DNA of 64,000 nt from Pyxidicoccus parkwaysis (GCF_017301735.1 NZ_CP071090.1:10406001-10470000); one strand, 5' to 3'. Counted from the stretch's first letter, positions 9,083 through 17,502 are shown. Notes: a model not told the origin generated them from the sequence alone. A program made the numbers and translations.

Positions 9083-10534
9083 ATGACCGCCAGGCTGGAG
9101 TCGTTCGTCCCCGCAGCGTCGCCCCAGGCCGTTTCCACTCCCACGCCGCAGGCCCCCGCCGCCAACGCCGTCTCCCAACGCGAGGCCCGCCGCGCCGCCC
9201 ACGAGGCGCTGCTCGCTCGCGCCAAGGCGATTGAAGAGTCCGGCGGCGCCGACTCCTGGGTGCAGGGGCAGCTCGTCTCGCGAGGGCTCGCCGTAAGCGA
9301 CCTCGACTTCTCCCGCGCCTCCGAGAAGGAGAAGAACGCCTGGAAGGAGAAGAAGAAGGCCGAGGCCGCCGAGTGCCGAGCCCTGGAGCGCCAGGCCCAC
9401 GAGGCGTGGAAGGCCACGCACGTCGCCCACCTGGGCGCGGGCGTGCACTGGGAGGAGGACGGCGGCGCGGACAAGTTCGACATCGCGGCCCGCGAGGAGC
9501 GCGCGAAGGCGAACGGCCTGCCGGAAATCGGCTCGGCGGAGGCGCTGGCGAAGGCGCTGGGGCTGAGCGTGTCCAAGCTGCGCTGGTTCGCGTTCCACCG
9601 CGAGGTGGACACGGGCACGCACTACGTGAGCTGGAAGATTCCGAAGCGCGACGGCGGCTCGCGGACGATTACGTCCCCCAAGCCGGAGCTGAAGGAAGCA
9701 CAGCGCTGGGTGCTGTCCAACGTGGTGGAGCGGCTGCCGGTGCATGGCGCGGCGCACGGCTTCATCGCGGGGCGCTCCATCCTCACCAACGCGCTGGCCC
9801 ACGCGGGCGCGGACGTGGTGGTGAAGGTAGACGTGAAGGACTTCTTCCCCTCCGTGACGTGGCGGCGGGTGAAGGGCCTGTTGCGCAAGGGCGGAGTGCA
9901 GGAGAACACGGCCACGCTGCTCGCGCTGATGGCCACCGAGGCGCCGCGCGAGGCGGTGCAGTTCCGCAACAAGCTGCTCTACGTGGCGAAGGGTCCGCGC
10001 GCGCTGCCGCAGGGTGCGCCGACGTCGCCGGGAATCACGAATGCGCTGTGCCTGCGCCTGGACAAGCGGCTGTCGGCGCTCTCGAAGCGGCTGGGCTTCA
10101 CGTACACGCGCTATGCGGATGACCTGACGTTCTCCTGGACGAAGGCGAAGCAGCCCAAGGCGAAGCGGACGCAGCGGCCGCCGGTGGCGGTGCTGCTGTC
10201 GCGAGTGCAGACCGTGGTGGAGGACGAGGGCTTCCGCCTGCATCCGGACAAGACGCGAGTGGCACGCCGGGGCACGCGTCAGCGGGTGACGGGGCTGGTG
10301 GTGAACGAGGTGGCGGAAGGCAAGCCCGAGGCGCGAGTCCCGCGAGACGTGGTGCGCCGGCTGCGCGCGGCCATCCACAACCGCGAGAAGGGCAAGCCGG
10401 GCCGCGAGGGCGAGACGCTGGACCAGCTCAAGGGCATGGCCGCCTTCATCCACATGACGGACGCTGCGAAGGGCCGCGCCTTCATGGCGCAGTTGGCGAA
10501 GCTGGAGGCGAAGGAGCAGTCCCCGGCGGCGTAG
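9083..10534 (+). CDS. Retron reverse transcriptase (Mx162 type)
   Basis: 483 residues, close to the 485 I recall for the M. xanthus Mx162 RT. It makes msDNA by priming from the branch G of the msr RNA. The catalytic box is YADDL (Y344, with the Asp pair at 346-347). The retron-specific region X motif NAxxH is present as NALAH starting at N236, and the region Y motif VTG is at residues 402-404. Other RT boxes are visible, including KVDVKDFFPSV, LPQGAPTSP and GFxxHPDKTRV. The first 145 or so residues are a charged Ala/Glu/Lys-rich extension not needed for RT folds and typical of the long myxobacterial retron RTs. ATG at 9083 is the first good start after the ncRNA. With the upstream ARM and WH-SWIM genes it completes a type XIII-like retron. 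Confidence 0.95.
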   Translation: MTARLESFVPAASPQAVSTPTPQAPAANAVSQREARRAAHEALLARAKAIEESGGADSWVQGQLVSRGLAVSDLDFSRASEKEKNAWKEKKKAEAAECRALERQAHEAWKATHVAHLGAGVHWEEDGGADKFDIAAREERAKANGLPEIGSAEALAKALGLSVSKLRWFAFHREVDTGTHYVSWKIPKRDGGSRTITSPKPELKEAQRWVLSNVVERLPVHGAAHGFIAGRSILTNALAHAGADVVVKVDVKDFFPSVTWRRVKGLLRKGGVQENTATLLALMATEAPREAVQFRNKLLYVAKGPRALPQGAPTSPGITNALCLRLDKRLSALSKRLGFTYTRYADDLTFSWTKAKQPKAKRTQRPPVAVLLSRVQTVVEDEGFRLHPDKTRVARRGTRQRVTGLVVNEVAEGKPEARVPRDVVRRLRAAIHNREKGKPGREGETLDQLKGMAAFIHMTDAAKGRAFMAQLAKLEAKEQSPAA

Positions 10535-10576
10535 CCACGACGGGTACGAGGAGAGCCAGACCTCACCTCGACGCCA

Positions 10577-10595
10577 GGGCCCTGGAACAGGGCCC
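10577..10595 (+). terminator. Hairpin after retron RT
   Basis: A perfect 8-bp stem (GGGCCCTG and CAGGGCCC) with a 3-base loop, starting 43 bases past the RT stop. There is no T-run. It plausibly marks the end of the retron transcript. Confidence 0.45.
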
Positions 10596-10833
10596 CGAAG
10601 AGCCCTCGCTCCACGACGCCACCTGGCGCTCGCTGACAATCGAGGCTGAGGAAAACGGTGGGCTCGCCGGGCGTCACTGGAGCCGCTACCGCCGGGGGCT
10701 CAAGCGCATCCAGAACCGGTACGCCATTCGCCTTCCGACTGAAGTCGTCCTACGGCGCCTCGCCGAGGATGCATTCCACTGCGCGGTACACGGGAGGCAG
10801 AGTCCTCGCGTCGTACGCACCGCGCTGCGTGGG

Positions 10834-11109
10834 TTGCTGAAACACCGGCTTGGTGGAGTGCGCTACACCTTTGCCGCCGCCGAGTATTGGAAATGGGCGG
10901 CCCACGTCTCACGCTCGGACCTTCCGGATGCCGAGCGCATGGTGGAGCAGGCACGGCGGGTCATGCCGTCCCTGGAGGAGCTCCATCGCAAGAACCTCGA
11001 ACGCATGCTGCACGCCTACGGCACCGAGGTGCATGAGCTGCTCAAGGCCTCGGTGCAGAAGGCGCGGGCTGCACGCCATTCCCAGTCCCAGAAGACGCGC
11101 CGTCGCTGA
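10834..11109 (+). CDS. Unrecognised basic protein, start uncertain, possibly truncated
   Basis: The only standard start is a TTG at 10834, giving 91 residues, with no convincing ribosome site. Yet the same frame is open and protein-like well upstream: from about 10600 it reads as a continuous Arg-rich helical protein, including HWSRYRRGLKRIQNRYAI and LPTEVVLRRLAED. The gene may use a rare start (CTG at 10633 is one candidate) or be a remnant that lost its N-terminus when the retron inserted or expanded. The visible product is helical, Arg/Lys-rich and ends in a basic tail. I recognise no family. Its last 68 bases overlap the end of the convergent hydrolase gene. It lies directly downstream of the retron RT but is separated from it by a strong hairpin, so retron membership is unproven. 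Confidence 0.4.
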   Translation: MLKHRLGGVRYTFAAAEYWKWAAHVSRSDLPDAERMVEQARRVMPSLEELHRKNLERMLHAYGTEVHELLKASVQKARAARHSQSQKTRRR

Positions 11110-11980
11110 CCGCGCCCTTCGGCAGCAACGCCGCGTCCATGAACTCCCGCAACCGACGCGGATACTCCACGGGCTCCACGGTGGAGAAACCGCCGTGCCC
11201 CGCGCCCTGAATCCGCCACGTCTGCGCGTACTCGCGGACCTTCGCGAACAACTCATCCGCGAGCGGCTGCCCTGACTCCCCCGTTCCCATCACGATGAGC
11301 AACGGACGCGGACGGATGTGCTCCACCGCATCAATCGTCCGCACCTCGTCAATCGCAATGCCCCGCCGCCAGAACGGCATCAGCGCACCGGACTGCGACA
11401 CGAAGCCGAAGCGCCGGAAGTCATACGCCGCCGCCAGCCACAGCGTGTTGAACGGAGACAGCAGCACCACCGCGCGCACGCCCGAATCCTTCGCCGCCAC
11501 CTCCGCCACCGCCGCGGAGCCAATCGAGAAGCCGAGCGCCCCCACCTTCCGCGGGTCCACGTCTGGCCGCGCCCGCACGAAGTCCAGCGCGGCCCGCACG
11601 TCCATCCGCTCCTTGTCCCCCCACGTGGACGTCGCGCCCTCGCTCTCGCCATGCGCGCGTAGGTCGAAGAGCAGCACGCCATAGCCTGCGTCCTTCAGGA
11701 TGCGAGCCTCCGGCAGCAGGTCCGCGCGAGTCTGTGACAACCCATGCGCCATGACCACGGCAGCGCGGTTGCGAGAGGGCACATACCAGCCCCGCAAAAC
11801 CAGCCCATCCGCCGTCACCAGCTTCACATCCTGAGCATCCGCGAAATCCGCAGGCTTCACGGCCTTCGACTTCGCGTAGTGGAAGTACGCCTCCGAGTGC
11901 CGCCACGCCCTGCCAAACACAGCCAGGGTCCCGAGCAACCCCAGCGCGAGCACTCCACCCACCAGCCACCGCCACTTCAT
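11042..11980 (-). CDS. Membrane-anchored alpha/beta hydrolase
   Basis: 312 residues. One N-terminal hydrophobic helix (residues 5-23) probably anchors it to the inner membrane with the enzyme outside. The hydrolase fold is clear: oxyanion region VVMAHGLSQTR near residue 75, nucleophile elbow GFSIGS with Ser152, and catalytic His262 in GAGHGGF. The DLRAHGESEG segment is typical of the serine aminopeptidase S33/Hydrolase_4 group. The substrate cannot be told from sequence; an esterase, lipase or thioesterase role is possible. The C-terminal 25 residues are a Gly/Ser/Pro-rich tail overlapping the convergent frame that ends at 11109. It is divergent from the GMC oxidoreductase, with about 130 bp between the two starts. 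Confidence 0.8.
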   Translation of the reverse strand: MKWRWLVGGVLALGLLGTLAVFGRAWRHSEAYFHYAKSKAVKPADFADAQDVKLVTADGLVLRGWYVPSRNRAAVVMAHGLSQTRADLLPEARILKDAGYGVLLFDLRAHGESEGATSTWGDKERMDVRAALDFVRARPDVDPRKVGALGFSIGSAAVAEVAAKDSGVRAVVLLSPFNTLWLAAAYDFRRFGFVSQSGALMPFWRRGIAIDEVRTIDAVEHIRPRPLLIVMGTGESGQPLADELFAKVREYAQTWRIQGAGHGGFSTVEPVEYPRRLREFMDAALLPKGAVSDGASSGTGNGVQPAPSAPRP

Positions 11981-12110
11981 GTCTGTCCTCTCGGGAACAG
12001 CGCACGGCCGGCTGTCCGCTCAGCGCCGGGCGCTCACGTTCGAAGGCAATCAGCTTACACTCGGGGGACATTCTCAGGACCGCCCCCGGTCCTGTAGCAC
12101 CAGGGATGCT

Positions 12111-13637
12111 GTGACCTCGTCCAGAATGAATTTCGATGCGGTGGTGGTGGGTTCGGGCGCGTGCGGTGGCTGGGCAGCCAAGCAACTGACGGAAGCGGGA
12201 CTGCGCGTCCTCGTCCTCGAAGCCGGCCGCAGCGAGAGCGCGGACAAGATGCTCTGGACGTGGCACCGGCTCCGCCAGAAGGTGCTGCGCTACCGCACCG
12301 AGACGGATGAGCGCCGCAAGGAGCGCCAGCCCATCCAGTCCACCACCTTCGCGTGGCCCTTCCATCCGCACGCGTTCGTGGACGACGTGGACAACCCCTA
12401 CACCACGCCGGACGAGCAGCCCTTCACCTGGATTCGCGCGCGGCAGGTGGGCGGGCGCACCTCGGTGAAGGCGCACGGCCGTCAGTTCTACCGGCTGTCC
12501 GACTTCAACTTCAAAGCCGGCAGCCGCGACGGACACGGGCCGGACTGGCCGCTGTCACTCGCGGACCTCGCGCCGCACTACGAGACGGTGGAGCGGTGGA
12601 TGGGCATTCGCGGCAACGCGGACGGGCTCGACACCCTGCCCGACTCCGTCTTCACCGAGTCCATTCCGATGACTCCCGCGGAGCAGCGCCTGAAGGATGC
12701 CGTGGAGCGCCGCTGGCCCGAGCGCCGCGTCGTCGTCCGCCGCACCGCCAGCGCGCCCGTCACCCTACCCGCCGCCCTGAAGACGGGCCGCCTCACGCTG
12801 CGCACGCACGCGGTGGCGAGCCAGGTCCTCTACGACGAGAAGACGGGCCGGGCCACCGGCGTCGCCTACGTCGACGCGGAGACGGGCAAGACGTACGAGG
12901 CCCACGGCCGCATCGTCGTCCTCGCGGCGGGCACGATTGAGTCCACGCGCCTGCTGCTCCACTCGCGCAGCAGCGCGTTCCCGGACGGGCTTGCGAATAC
13001 GTCGGGGCAGCTCGGCCGCAATCTGATGGACCACACGTACCTGCTCGGCCTGGAGGCGCGGATGAACCTGCCCGCCGAGCACCAGCGCGCCGAGCAGAGC
13101 TGGGCGTACATTCCCCAGTTCCGCAACGTCAGCGAGTCCGCCCACGACTTCGCGCGAGGCTACGGCGTGCAGGTGTTCACCTTCGGGGACCAGTGCCACT
13201 TCGTCCCCTTCGGGGAGATGGTGCCCAGCGGCGACAACCGCGTGACGCTGAGCACAACGGTGAAGGACCGCTGGGGCATTCCGGCCGCGCACATCGACTG
13301 CAAGCACTCGGACAACGACGTGAAGATGTCGCGGGACGCGGTGGCCACCTGCCAGGAGATGATGAAGGAGGCGGGCTTCACGGTGGAGAAGGTGAACGAC
13401 ACGCTCTCCACGCCGGGCATGGCCATCCACGAAGTGGGCACCGCGCGGATGGGCTCGGACCGGAAGACGTCCGTGCTCAATCCGTACAACCAGAGCTGGG
13501 ACGTGCCCAACCTCTTCGTCACGGACGGCTCGTGCTTCGTGTCGCAGGGGCCGCAGAACCCCACGCTGACGATGATGGCGCTCACCGTCCGCGCCTGCGA
13601 CTACATGGTCGGCGAGCTCAAGTCCGGACGGCTGTAA
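12111..13637 (+). CDS. GMC family FAD-dependent oxidoreductase
   Basis: About 508 residues. The N-terminus has the FAD-binding dinucleotide fold VVVGSGACGGWAA followed by VLVLEAG (acidic residue at the end of strand 2). The C-terminus shows the GMC signature, HEVGTARMGSD and then SQGPQNPTLTMMALTVRA with the active-site Asn. GMC enzymes oxidise alcohols or sugars (glucose or choline dehydrogenase/oxidase type). This one has no twin-arginine or other signal peptide. I chose GTG 12111 because AGGGA lies just upstream; ATG 12126 in the same frame is equally possible and starts directly at the FAD fold. The substrate is unknown. Confidence 0.87.
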   Translation: MTSSRMNFDAVVVGSGACGGWAAKQLTEAGLRVLVLEAGRSESADKMLWTWHRLRQKVLRYRTETDERRKERQPIQSTTFAWPFHPHAFVDDVDNPYTTPDEQPFTWIRARQVGGRTSVKAHGRQFYRLSDFNFKAGSRDGHGPDWPLSLADLAPHYETVERWMGIRGNADGLDTLPDSVFTESIPMTPAEQRLKDAVERRWPERRVVVRRTASAPVTLPAALKTGRLTLRTHAVASQVLYDEKTGRATGVAYVDAETGKTYEAHGRIVVLAAGTIESTRLLLHSRSSAFPDGLANTSGQLGRNLMDHTYLLGLEARMNLPAEHQRAEQSWAYIPQFRNVSESAHDFARGYGVQVFTFGDQCHFVPFGEMVPSGDNRVTLSTTVKDRWGIPAAHIDCKHSDNDVKMSRDAVATCQEMMKEAGFTVEKVNDTLSTPGMAIHEVGTARMGSDRKTSVLNPYNQSWDVPNLFVTDGSCFVSQGPQNPTLTMMALTVRACDYMVGELKSGRL

Positions 13638-13707
13638 GCCTCGCGCCTCACGGCGGCGGGCAGATGAAACCGTCCCGTGAGGGGCTCCCGCGCGGCGGCC
13701 AGCCAAC

Positions 13708-13733
13708 CTCCTCCTGCAATCAGACAGGAGGAG
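13708..13733 (+). promoter_or_regulatory. Hairpin covering a Shine-Dalgarno sequence
   Basis: CTCCTCCTG at 13708-13716 pairs perfectly with CAGGAGGAG at 13725-13733 around an 8-base loop. The right arm is the strong ribosome-binding site of a 23-codon ORF starting at 13736. The hairpin could hide that site, or simply terminate the GMC gene 71 bp upstream. Confidence 0.45.
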
Positions 13734-13735
13734 TC

Positions 13736-13807
13736 ATGGCCGGTCCCGTGCGAATCAAGGTCTTCGTGGGCCGGGCCATCCTGCGCGTGGAGGCCCCCTG
13801 CGCGTGA
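13736..13807 (+). CDS. Possible 23-residue micro-ORF
   Basis: ATG preceded at ideal distance by AGGAGGAG, giving a short peptide with two basic residues near the start, a hydrophobic centre (VFVGRAILRV) and one Cys near the end. It ends three bases before the stop of the convergent lnt gene. The ribosome site is the best nearby, but it is held in a hairpin. No homolog recognised. It could be a chance ORF created by the hairpin. Confidence 0.3.
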   Translation: MAGPVRIKVFVGRAILRVEAPCA

Positions 13808-13810
13808 GCG

Positions 13811-15550
13811 CTAGAGCCACGCCCGGCGCCGGTAGAGGTGCGCGCCCGTGACCAACACGAAGGTCAGCACTGCGGCCACCGGCCCAAGCCAGTTCCCCCA
13901 TGCGAGCGCAAGCGACGACAGCGGCGCGGTGGTGGGCACGCGCATCACCAGCCCGGAGCGCTGGTTGTCATCGACCTCGGCCAGCACCGTGCCCGTCGCG
14001 TCGATGAGCGCGGACACGCCCGAGTTCGTCACACGCACCTGCGGCCGCCGCGTCTCGATGCTGCGGAACGCCGCGTGCGCCAGATGCAGCCGGGGCGCGG
14101 GAGTGCCGGAGAACCACGAGTCATTGCTCAACGTGAGCAGGAGCTCCGCGCCCTTGCGCACGCTGTCCGCGACATACGAGGGGAAGATGGACTCGTAGCA
14201 GATGAGCGGAGCGACGGTGAGCGAGCGTCCGTCGCGCAGTCGGAAGCTCACGGCCTTCGGTCCGGGGCCGCGCTTCCAGCGTCCGGTCCACGGCAGCCAC
14301 TCGCGCAGCATGGGCGTGTCGATGGCGTCGGGCACCCACTCCGTCAGCGGGAAGAGCATCGTCTTGCGATACGCGGTGTGCTCCAGCCGCTCGCCGCGAG
14401 CATCCGGGCCCAGGAACATGGCGGCGTTGAACTCGCGCTCGCCGTCGAGGTCATACGTTCCGAAGACGAGCGGCACGCCGCGCTGGGCGACATAGCCGGC
14501 GATCTCCGCATCCAGCTCCGCGCCCGCCTCGCTGCGAGGTGTGCCGAAGGTGGTCGGGTACACCGTCTCCGGCCACACGAGGAAGTCCACGGGAGCGGAG
14601 CGCAGCAGCGCGTCCGACATCTCGTAGTGCGTGTCGAGAATCATCCGCACCACGTCGTACGTGCCGCGCTCGGCCTTGAGCTTCTCGTAGTTGGTGATGT
14701 TGGCCTGCACCGCGCCCACCACGAACCCCGGCTCGCGCCGCGTCGCCTGCGTCACCTGCGAGTAGCGAAACGCGCCGTAGCCCGTCAGCGCGAGCACCAG
14801 CGCCGCGCCAATGCCCAGGGGAATCACCGCGCGATGGCGCCGCTCGGGGTTGCGCAATGCCTGAAACGCCGCGAGCACGCACTCGTTGCCGAGCAGCAGC
14901 AGCAACGTGAGCCCGGGAGCCCCCGCGAGGTCCGCGCCCTGCCGCATCCACTCCTGGGTGACGAGGCCGAGACCCAACGTGTCAGCGAAGAGCTTCGGCG
15001 CGAACCACTCCGAAGCCACATACGCGAGCGCCGTAACCACGGGAGGCAGCCAGGCCAGCCGCACGCCCGCGCCCGCCCTGAGAGCATCACTCCCTCGAGC
15101 AGAGCCCCCAGCACTCGCCCGGGTGCCGTTCTCCATCAGCACGCGGATGTCCGGCCTGGAGTCGCCCCACCACCCCATCCCCAGCACGCGCCGGGCGTCA
15201 TACCGGGCGAGCGCCGCGAGCGGGAACTGGAGCTGCACCACGGGAGCCATCAGCAGCAGCGCCACCCAGCACACCCAGAGCGGCGCCTGCGAGTACGCCT
15301 GCACCGCTCCCGCGAACCAACCAAACACCGCCGCCGAGAACACCACGCTCAGCGCCAATCCCAGCCACAACGCCTCGCGCCGCGTGCGCGCCCTGTCCAC
15401 CAGTGCGAGCCATGGCACCAGCGCCACCCAGCCCAGCAGCGTCCACGGCATGCGCAGCCCGGAGAACAGCGCCAGCATCCCCGTGGTCGCCAGCACCCCG
15501 AGCAACGCCACGCCAAGGCGCCGAGCACGACCCACGCGCGCATCCGTCAC
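13811..15550 (-). CDS. lnt: Apolipoprotein N-acyltransferase
   Basis: About 579 residues from GTG 15550. The enzyme adds the third acyl chain to lipoproteins at the periplasmic face of the inner membrane. The N-terminal third has several membrane helices (for example GVALLGVLATTGMLALFSGL and the WVALLLMAPVVQL region). The nitrilase-like domain follows with the expected triad: Glu in VWPETVYP, Lys in YRKTMLFPLTEW (matching the YxKxxLVPxGE box), and Cys in CYESIFPSYV followed by NDSWF. A last helix anchors the C-terminus. A longer in-frame start at 15658 would prepend sequence made from the tandem repeat described below and lacks membrane character, so I rejected it. Downstream of the hypothetical gene ending at 15765 and probably once overlapping it. 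Confidence 0.9.
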   Translation of the reverse strand: MTDARVGRARRLGVALLGVLATTGMLALFSGLRMPWTLLGWVALVPWLALVDRARTRREALWLGLALSVVFSAAVFGWFAGAVQAYSQAPLWVCWVALLLMAPVVQLQFPLAALARYDARRVLGMGWWGDSRPDIRVLMENGTRASAGGSARGSDALRAGAGVRLAWLPPVVTALAYVASEWFAPKLFADTLGLGLVTQEWMRQGADLAGAPGLTLLLLLGNECVLAAFQALRNPERRHRAVIPLGIGAALVLALTGYGAFRYSQVTQATRREPGFVVGAVQANITNYEKLKAERGTYDVVRMILDTHYEMSDALLRSAPVDFLVWPETVYPTTFGTPRSEAGAELDAEIAGYVAQRGVPLVFGTYDLDGEREFNAAMFLGPDARGERLEHTAYRKTMLFPLTEWVPDAIDTPMLREWLPWTGRWKRGPGPKAVSFRLRDGRSLTVAPLICYESIFPSYVADSVRKGAELLLTLSNDSWFSGTPAPRLHLAHAAFRSIETRRPQVRVTNSGVSALIDATGTVLAEVDDNQRSGLVMRVPTTAPLSSLALAWGNWLGPVAAVLTFVLVTGAHLYRRRAWL

Positions 15551-15888
15551 GGTGCGCCCCTGACCTCCGGCAACCGGGCGAACGGCATCGGAGCCGTCAC
15601 CTCCGCCAACGCCACTCGCTGCTTTGGGAGTGGCACGGCCCGCTCGCGCGTCCTTCACTGTGCGGCCCTCCGGCCTCGGGCAACCAGGCGAACAGCATCG
15701 GAGCCATCATCTCTACGAGCACCACCCGGTTCCGCAGGAGTGGCACGACCCGCTCGCGAGCCCGTCACTGCGCGGCCCCGGCCTCGGAGCCCTCGGGCAA
15801 CTCCAGCATCTGGATGGGCAGGCCCGGAGGCGCCATCTCCGCCGGCACCACGCGGTTCTCCGGCAGGGGAATCGGCTGGCCGCTCGCG
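15547..15888. repeat. Three tandem copies of a gene 3' end (about 110 bp)
   Basis: Copies start at 15547, 15655 and 15765. The third is the 3' end, including the TGA, of the minus-strand gene 15765-16397. Shared blocks include the CGGCCT(C)/CATCGGAGCC region and a terminal CCGCTCGCG. Copies 1 and 2 are closer to each other than to copy 3. In copies 1 and 3 the TGA sits in a GTGA context, and in copy 1 that GTG is the start of lnt. This suggests an ancestral stop/start overlap that was duplicated. Confidence 0.75.
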
Positions 15889-16397
15889 TCTTTCGGCTCG
15901 TAGTCCGGATGGAACATCAGGATGGCCTTCAAGCGGTCGCCGTCATCGGTGGACTGGTAGTGGCGCACGTAGCCGGGCGGAAGCTCGAAGTCCTCGGGCA
16001 CGACGATGCCGCGCTTCAGCGGCTTCGTCCCCGGACGGTAGAGCTGCGTCCCCGTGGGCCCCGTGTACGGCTCCGGCTCAGCAGGCGGCACGACGGTCTC
16101 CTCCACCACCACGGGCGCGGGCGTCGCCACCGGCGCAGCAGGACGCGGGCGCTGCACGGGCGCCTGCGCCACCATCGGCGGCGGCTGCACCACCGACGCG
16201 GGCGGCGCCTCGACGAGCGGCAGCGGCTCCACCTCCACATCCGAGTGGCTCCACCACACACTCAATCCAATACACACCGCGGTGAACACGAGCGCACCGC
16301 CCACGAGCCACAGGCCCACGCTGCTGCTGGAGCGCGCGGGAGCGACATGCGTGACGCCGTCCGTGTCGACGCGCCGTTCTGGGTGCTGCGGCCTCAT
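15765..16397 (-). CDS. Single-pass membrane protein with Pro-rich periplasmic linker
   Basis: 210 residues, no family recognised. A short cytoplasmic N-terminus is followed by one membrane helix (about residues 26-50, ending CIGLSVWW). A Pro/Val/Ala-rich linker of about 60 residues follows, then a compact C-terminal region with YRPGTKPLKRGIVVPEDF and LPPGYVRHYQSTDD. The topology suggests a periplasmic domain on a stalk, as in proteins that reach through peptidoglycan. It lies just upstream of lnt on the same strand, so an envelope role or simple co-transcription is possible. Its 3' end is the source of the tandem repeat between it and lnt. Divergent from the membrane protein at 16467. Confidence 0.7.
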   Translation of the reverse strand: MRPQHPERRVDTDGVTHVAPARSSSSVGLWLVGGALVFTAVCIGLSVWWSHSDVEVEPLPLVEAPPASVVQPPPMVAQAPVQRPRPAAPVATPAPVVVEETVVPPAEPEPYTGPTGTQLYRPGTKPLKRGIVVPEDFELPPGYVRHYQSTDDGDRLKAILMFHPDYEPKDASGQPIPLPENRVVPAEMAPPGLPIQMLELPEGSEAGAAQ

Positions 16398-16466
16398 GCT
16401 CGCCCGCGGACCTCCGGGCTGCGTATGCTACGGAGCCCCTCCCGCCGAGGCAATTCCGGCGCCCCC

Positions 16467-17384
16467 ATGAGCTCCCCCTCCACCGCCCCGGTCCATTCCC
16501 TGTCATCCCCCGCGCCCGAAGCAGCCCCCGAGCGCTTCACGCTGCATGCCTGGTCCCGCGCGCTGCGAGGGCTCGCGGTGGCGGCGCACCTCGTGCTGCT
16601 CGGCAGCCTGCTCTTCTTCTCCAGCTGGCTCGCCTACGACATCTTCACCGCCCAGAACACGCTCACGCCCGGACCGCTGGTGCAGGGGCTGGGACTCGGC
16701 GTGCCGCTGCCGCTGCTGCTCCTGGCCGTGCTGCGCTGGCGTGCCCGCGCCACCGTGGAGGTAGAAGCCACGCACTGGGCGCTCACCCTGCGCGGCGGCG
16801 CGCGAATGGAGATTCCACACGAGGCCGTGGAGTCCCTCCGTCCCTGGAAGCTGCCGCTACCGGGCCCCGGGCTCACGCTGCGCATGAAGTCGGGACGCGA
16901 CTTCGCCTACGGCCTGCACACCGAGAACGCGGTGCCGCTGCTCGCGGCGCTCGGCCGGCACGGACTGAGCGGGACGCCCGAGTCCCATCCCCTCGTCCGC
17001 TACGCCCAGGCGAGACACGCGCTGTGGCGCCGGCGCTGGTACAACGTGCTGGGCCGCCTCTTCATCTTCCCGATGCTGCCCGCCGGCATCATCTTCCAGC
17101 TCAACCAGCGAATCACCTACGGCAGCCCCTTCGGCGAGTACCAGGTCTACGGGCTCGTGCCGTACCTGCGCTCGTTCGGCCGCGACTACTCGCAGGTGTT
17201 CATCAACTTCTTCCTCTGCGCCTGCTTCCTCCGCGCGCTGGTGGAGGCCGTGTCCCTCGCGGCCGCGTGGCTCACGCCGTCCTACGCGCGAGGCGTGCGG
17301 CGCGGCGCGGAGTGGCTGAACCGGCTCGCCTACTACGTGGGCCTGATGGCGCTGCTCGCCGTGCGCCTGCTGACGAGCTACTGA
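16467..17384 (+). CDS. Polytopic membrane protein, unknown function
   Basis: 305 residues. Hydrophobic segments lie at about 35-60 and 72-92, near 200-216 (VLGRLFIFPMLPAGIIF), about 243-275 and at the C-terminus (LAYYVGLMALLAVRLL). Between the first and second pairs is a soluble stretch resembling a PH-like domain of integral membrane proteins: VEVEATHWALTLRGGARMEI, then LRMKSGRDFAYGL. No enzymatic motif is visible. The ATG at 16467 gives a Ser/Pro/Ala-rich cytoplasmic start. Ends just before two tandem hairpins. Confidence 0.7.
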   Translation: MSSPSTAPVHSLSSPAPEAAPERFTLHAWSRALRGLAVAAHLVLLGSLLFFSSWLAYDIFTAQNTLTPGPLVQGLGLGVPLPLLLLAVLRWRARATVEVEATHWALTLRGGARMEIPHEAVESLRPWKLPLPGPGLTLRMKSGRDFAYGLHTENAVPLLAALGRHGLSGTPESHPLVRYAQARHALWRRRWYNVLGRLFIFPMLPAGIIFQLNQRITYGSPFGEYQVYGLVPYLRSFGRDYSQVFINFFLCACFLRALVEAVSLAAAWLTPSYARGVRRGAEWLNRLAYYVGLMALLAVRLLTSY

Positions 17385-17390
17385 CCTCCT

Positions 17391-17502
17391 GAAACGACGA
17401 GGGCCCCCGACCCGTGGAACAGGTCGGAGGCCCTGGCACTGACGCACGCCAAGCCTCGTGAAACGACGAGGGCCCCCGACCCGTGGAACAGGTCGGAGGC
17501 CC
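17391..17502. terminator. Two identical tandem terminator hairpins
   Basis: A 43-base unit occurs twice without change, at 17391-17433 and 17460-17502. Each contains a 12-position stem (GGGCCCCCGACC with GGTCGGAGGCCC, one mismatch) and a 9-base loop. They lie between convergent genes and can work in both directions. The period is 69 bases. Confidence 0.8.

Noticed and set aside
15551-15658. N-terminal extension of lnt
   Set aside because: The added residues are encoded by the tandem repeat and are not membrane-like; GTG 15550 gives a normal start.
13838-16285. A long plus-strand frame over lnt and the adjacent membrane protein gene
   Set aside because: Low-complexity Arg/His-rich product; the minus strand encodes a clear apolipoprotein N-acyltransferase with its triad.
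17391-17502. Small mobile repeat element (MITE-like)
   Set aside because: Both copies are plain hairpins between convergent genes with no target-site duplication; terminators are the simpler reading.
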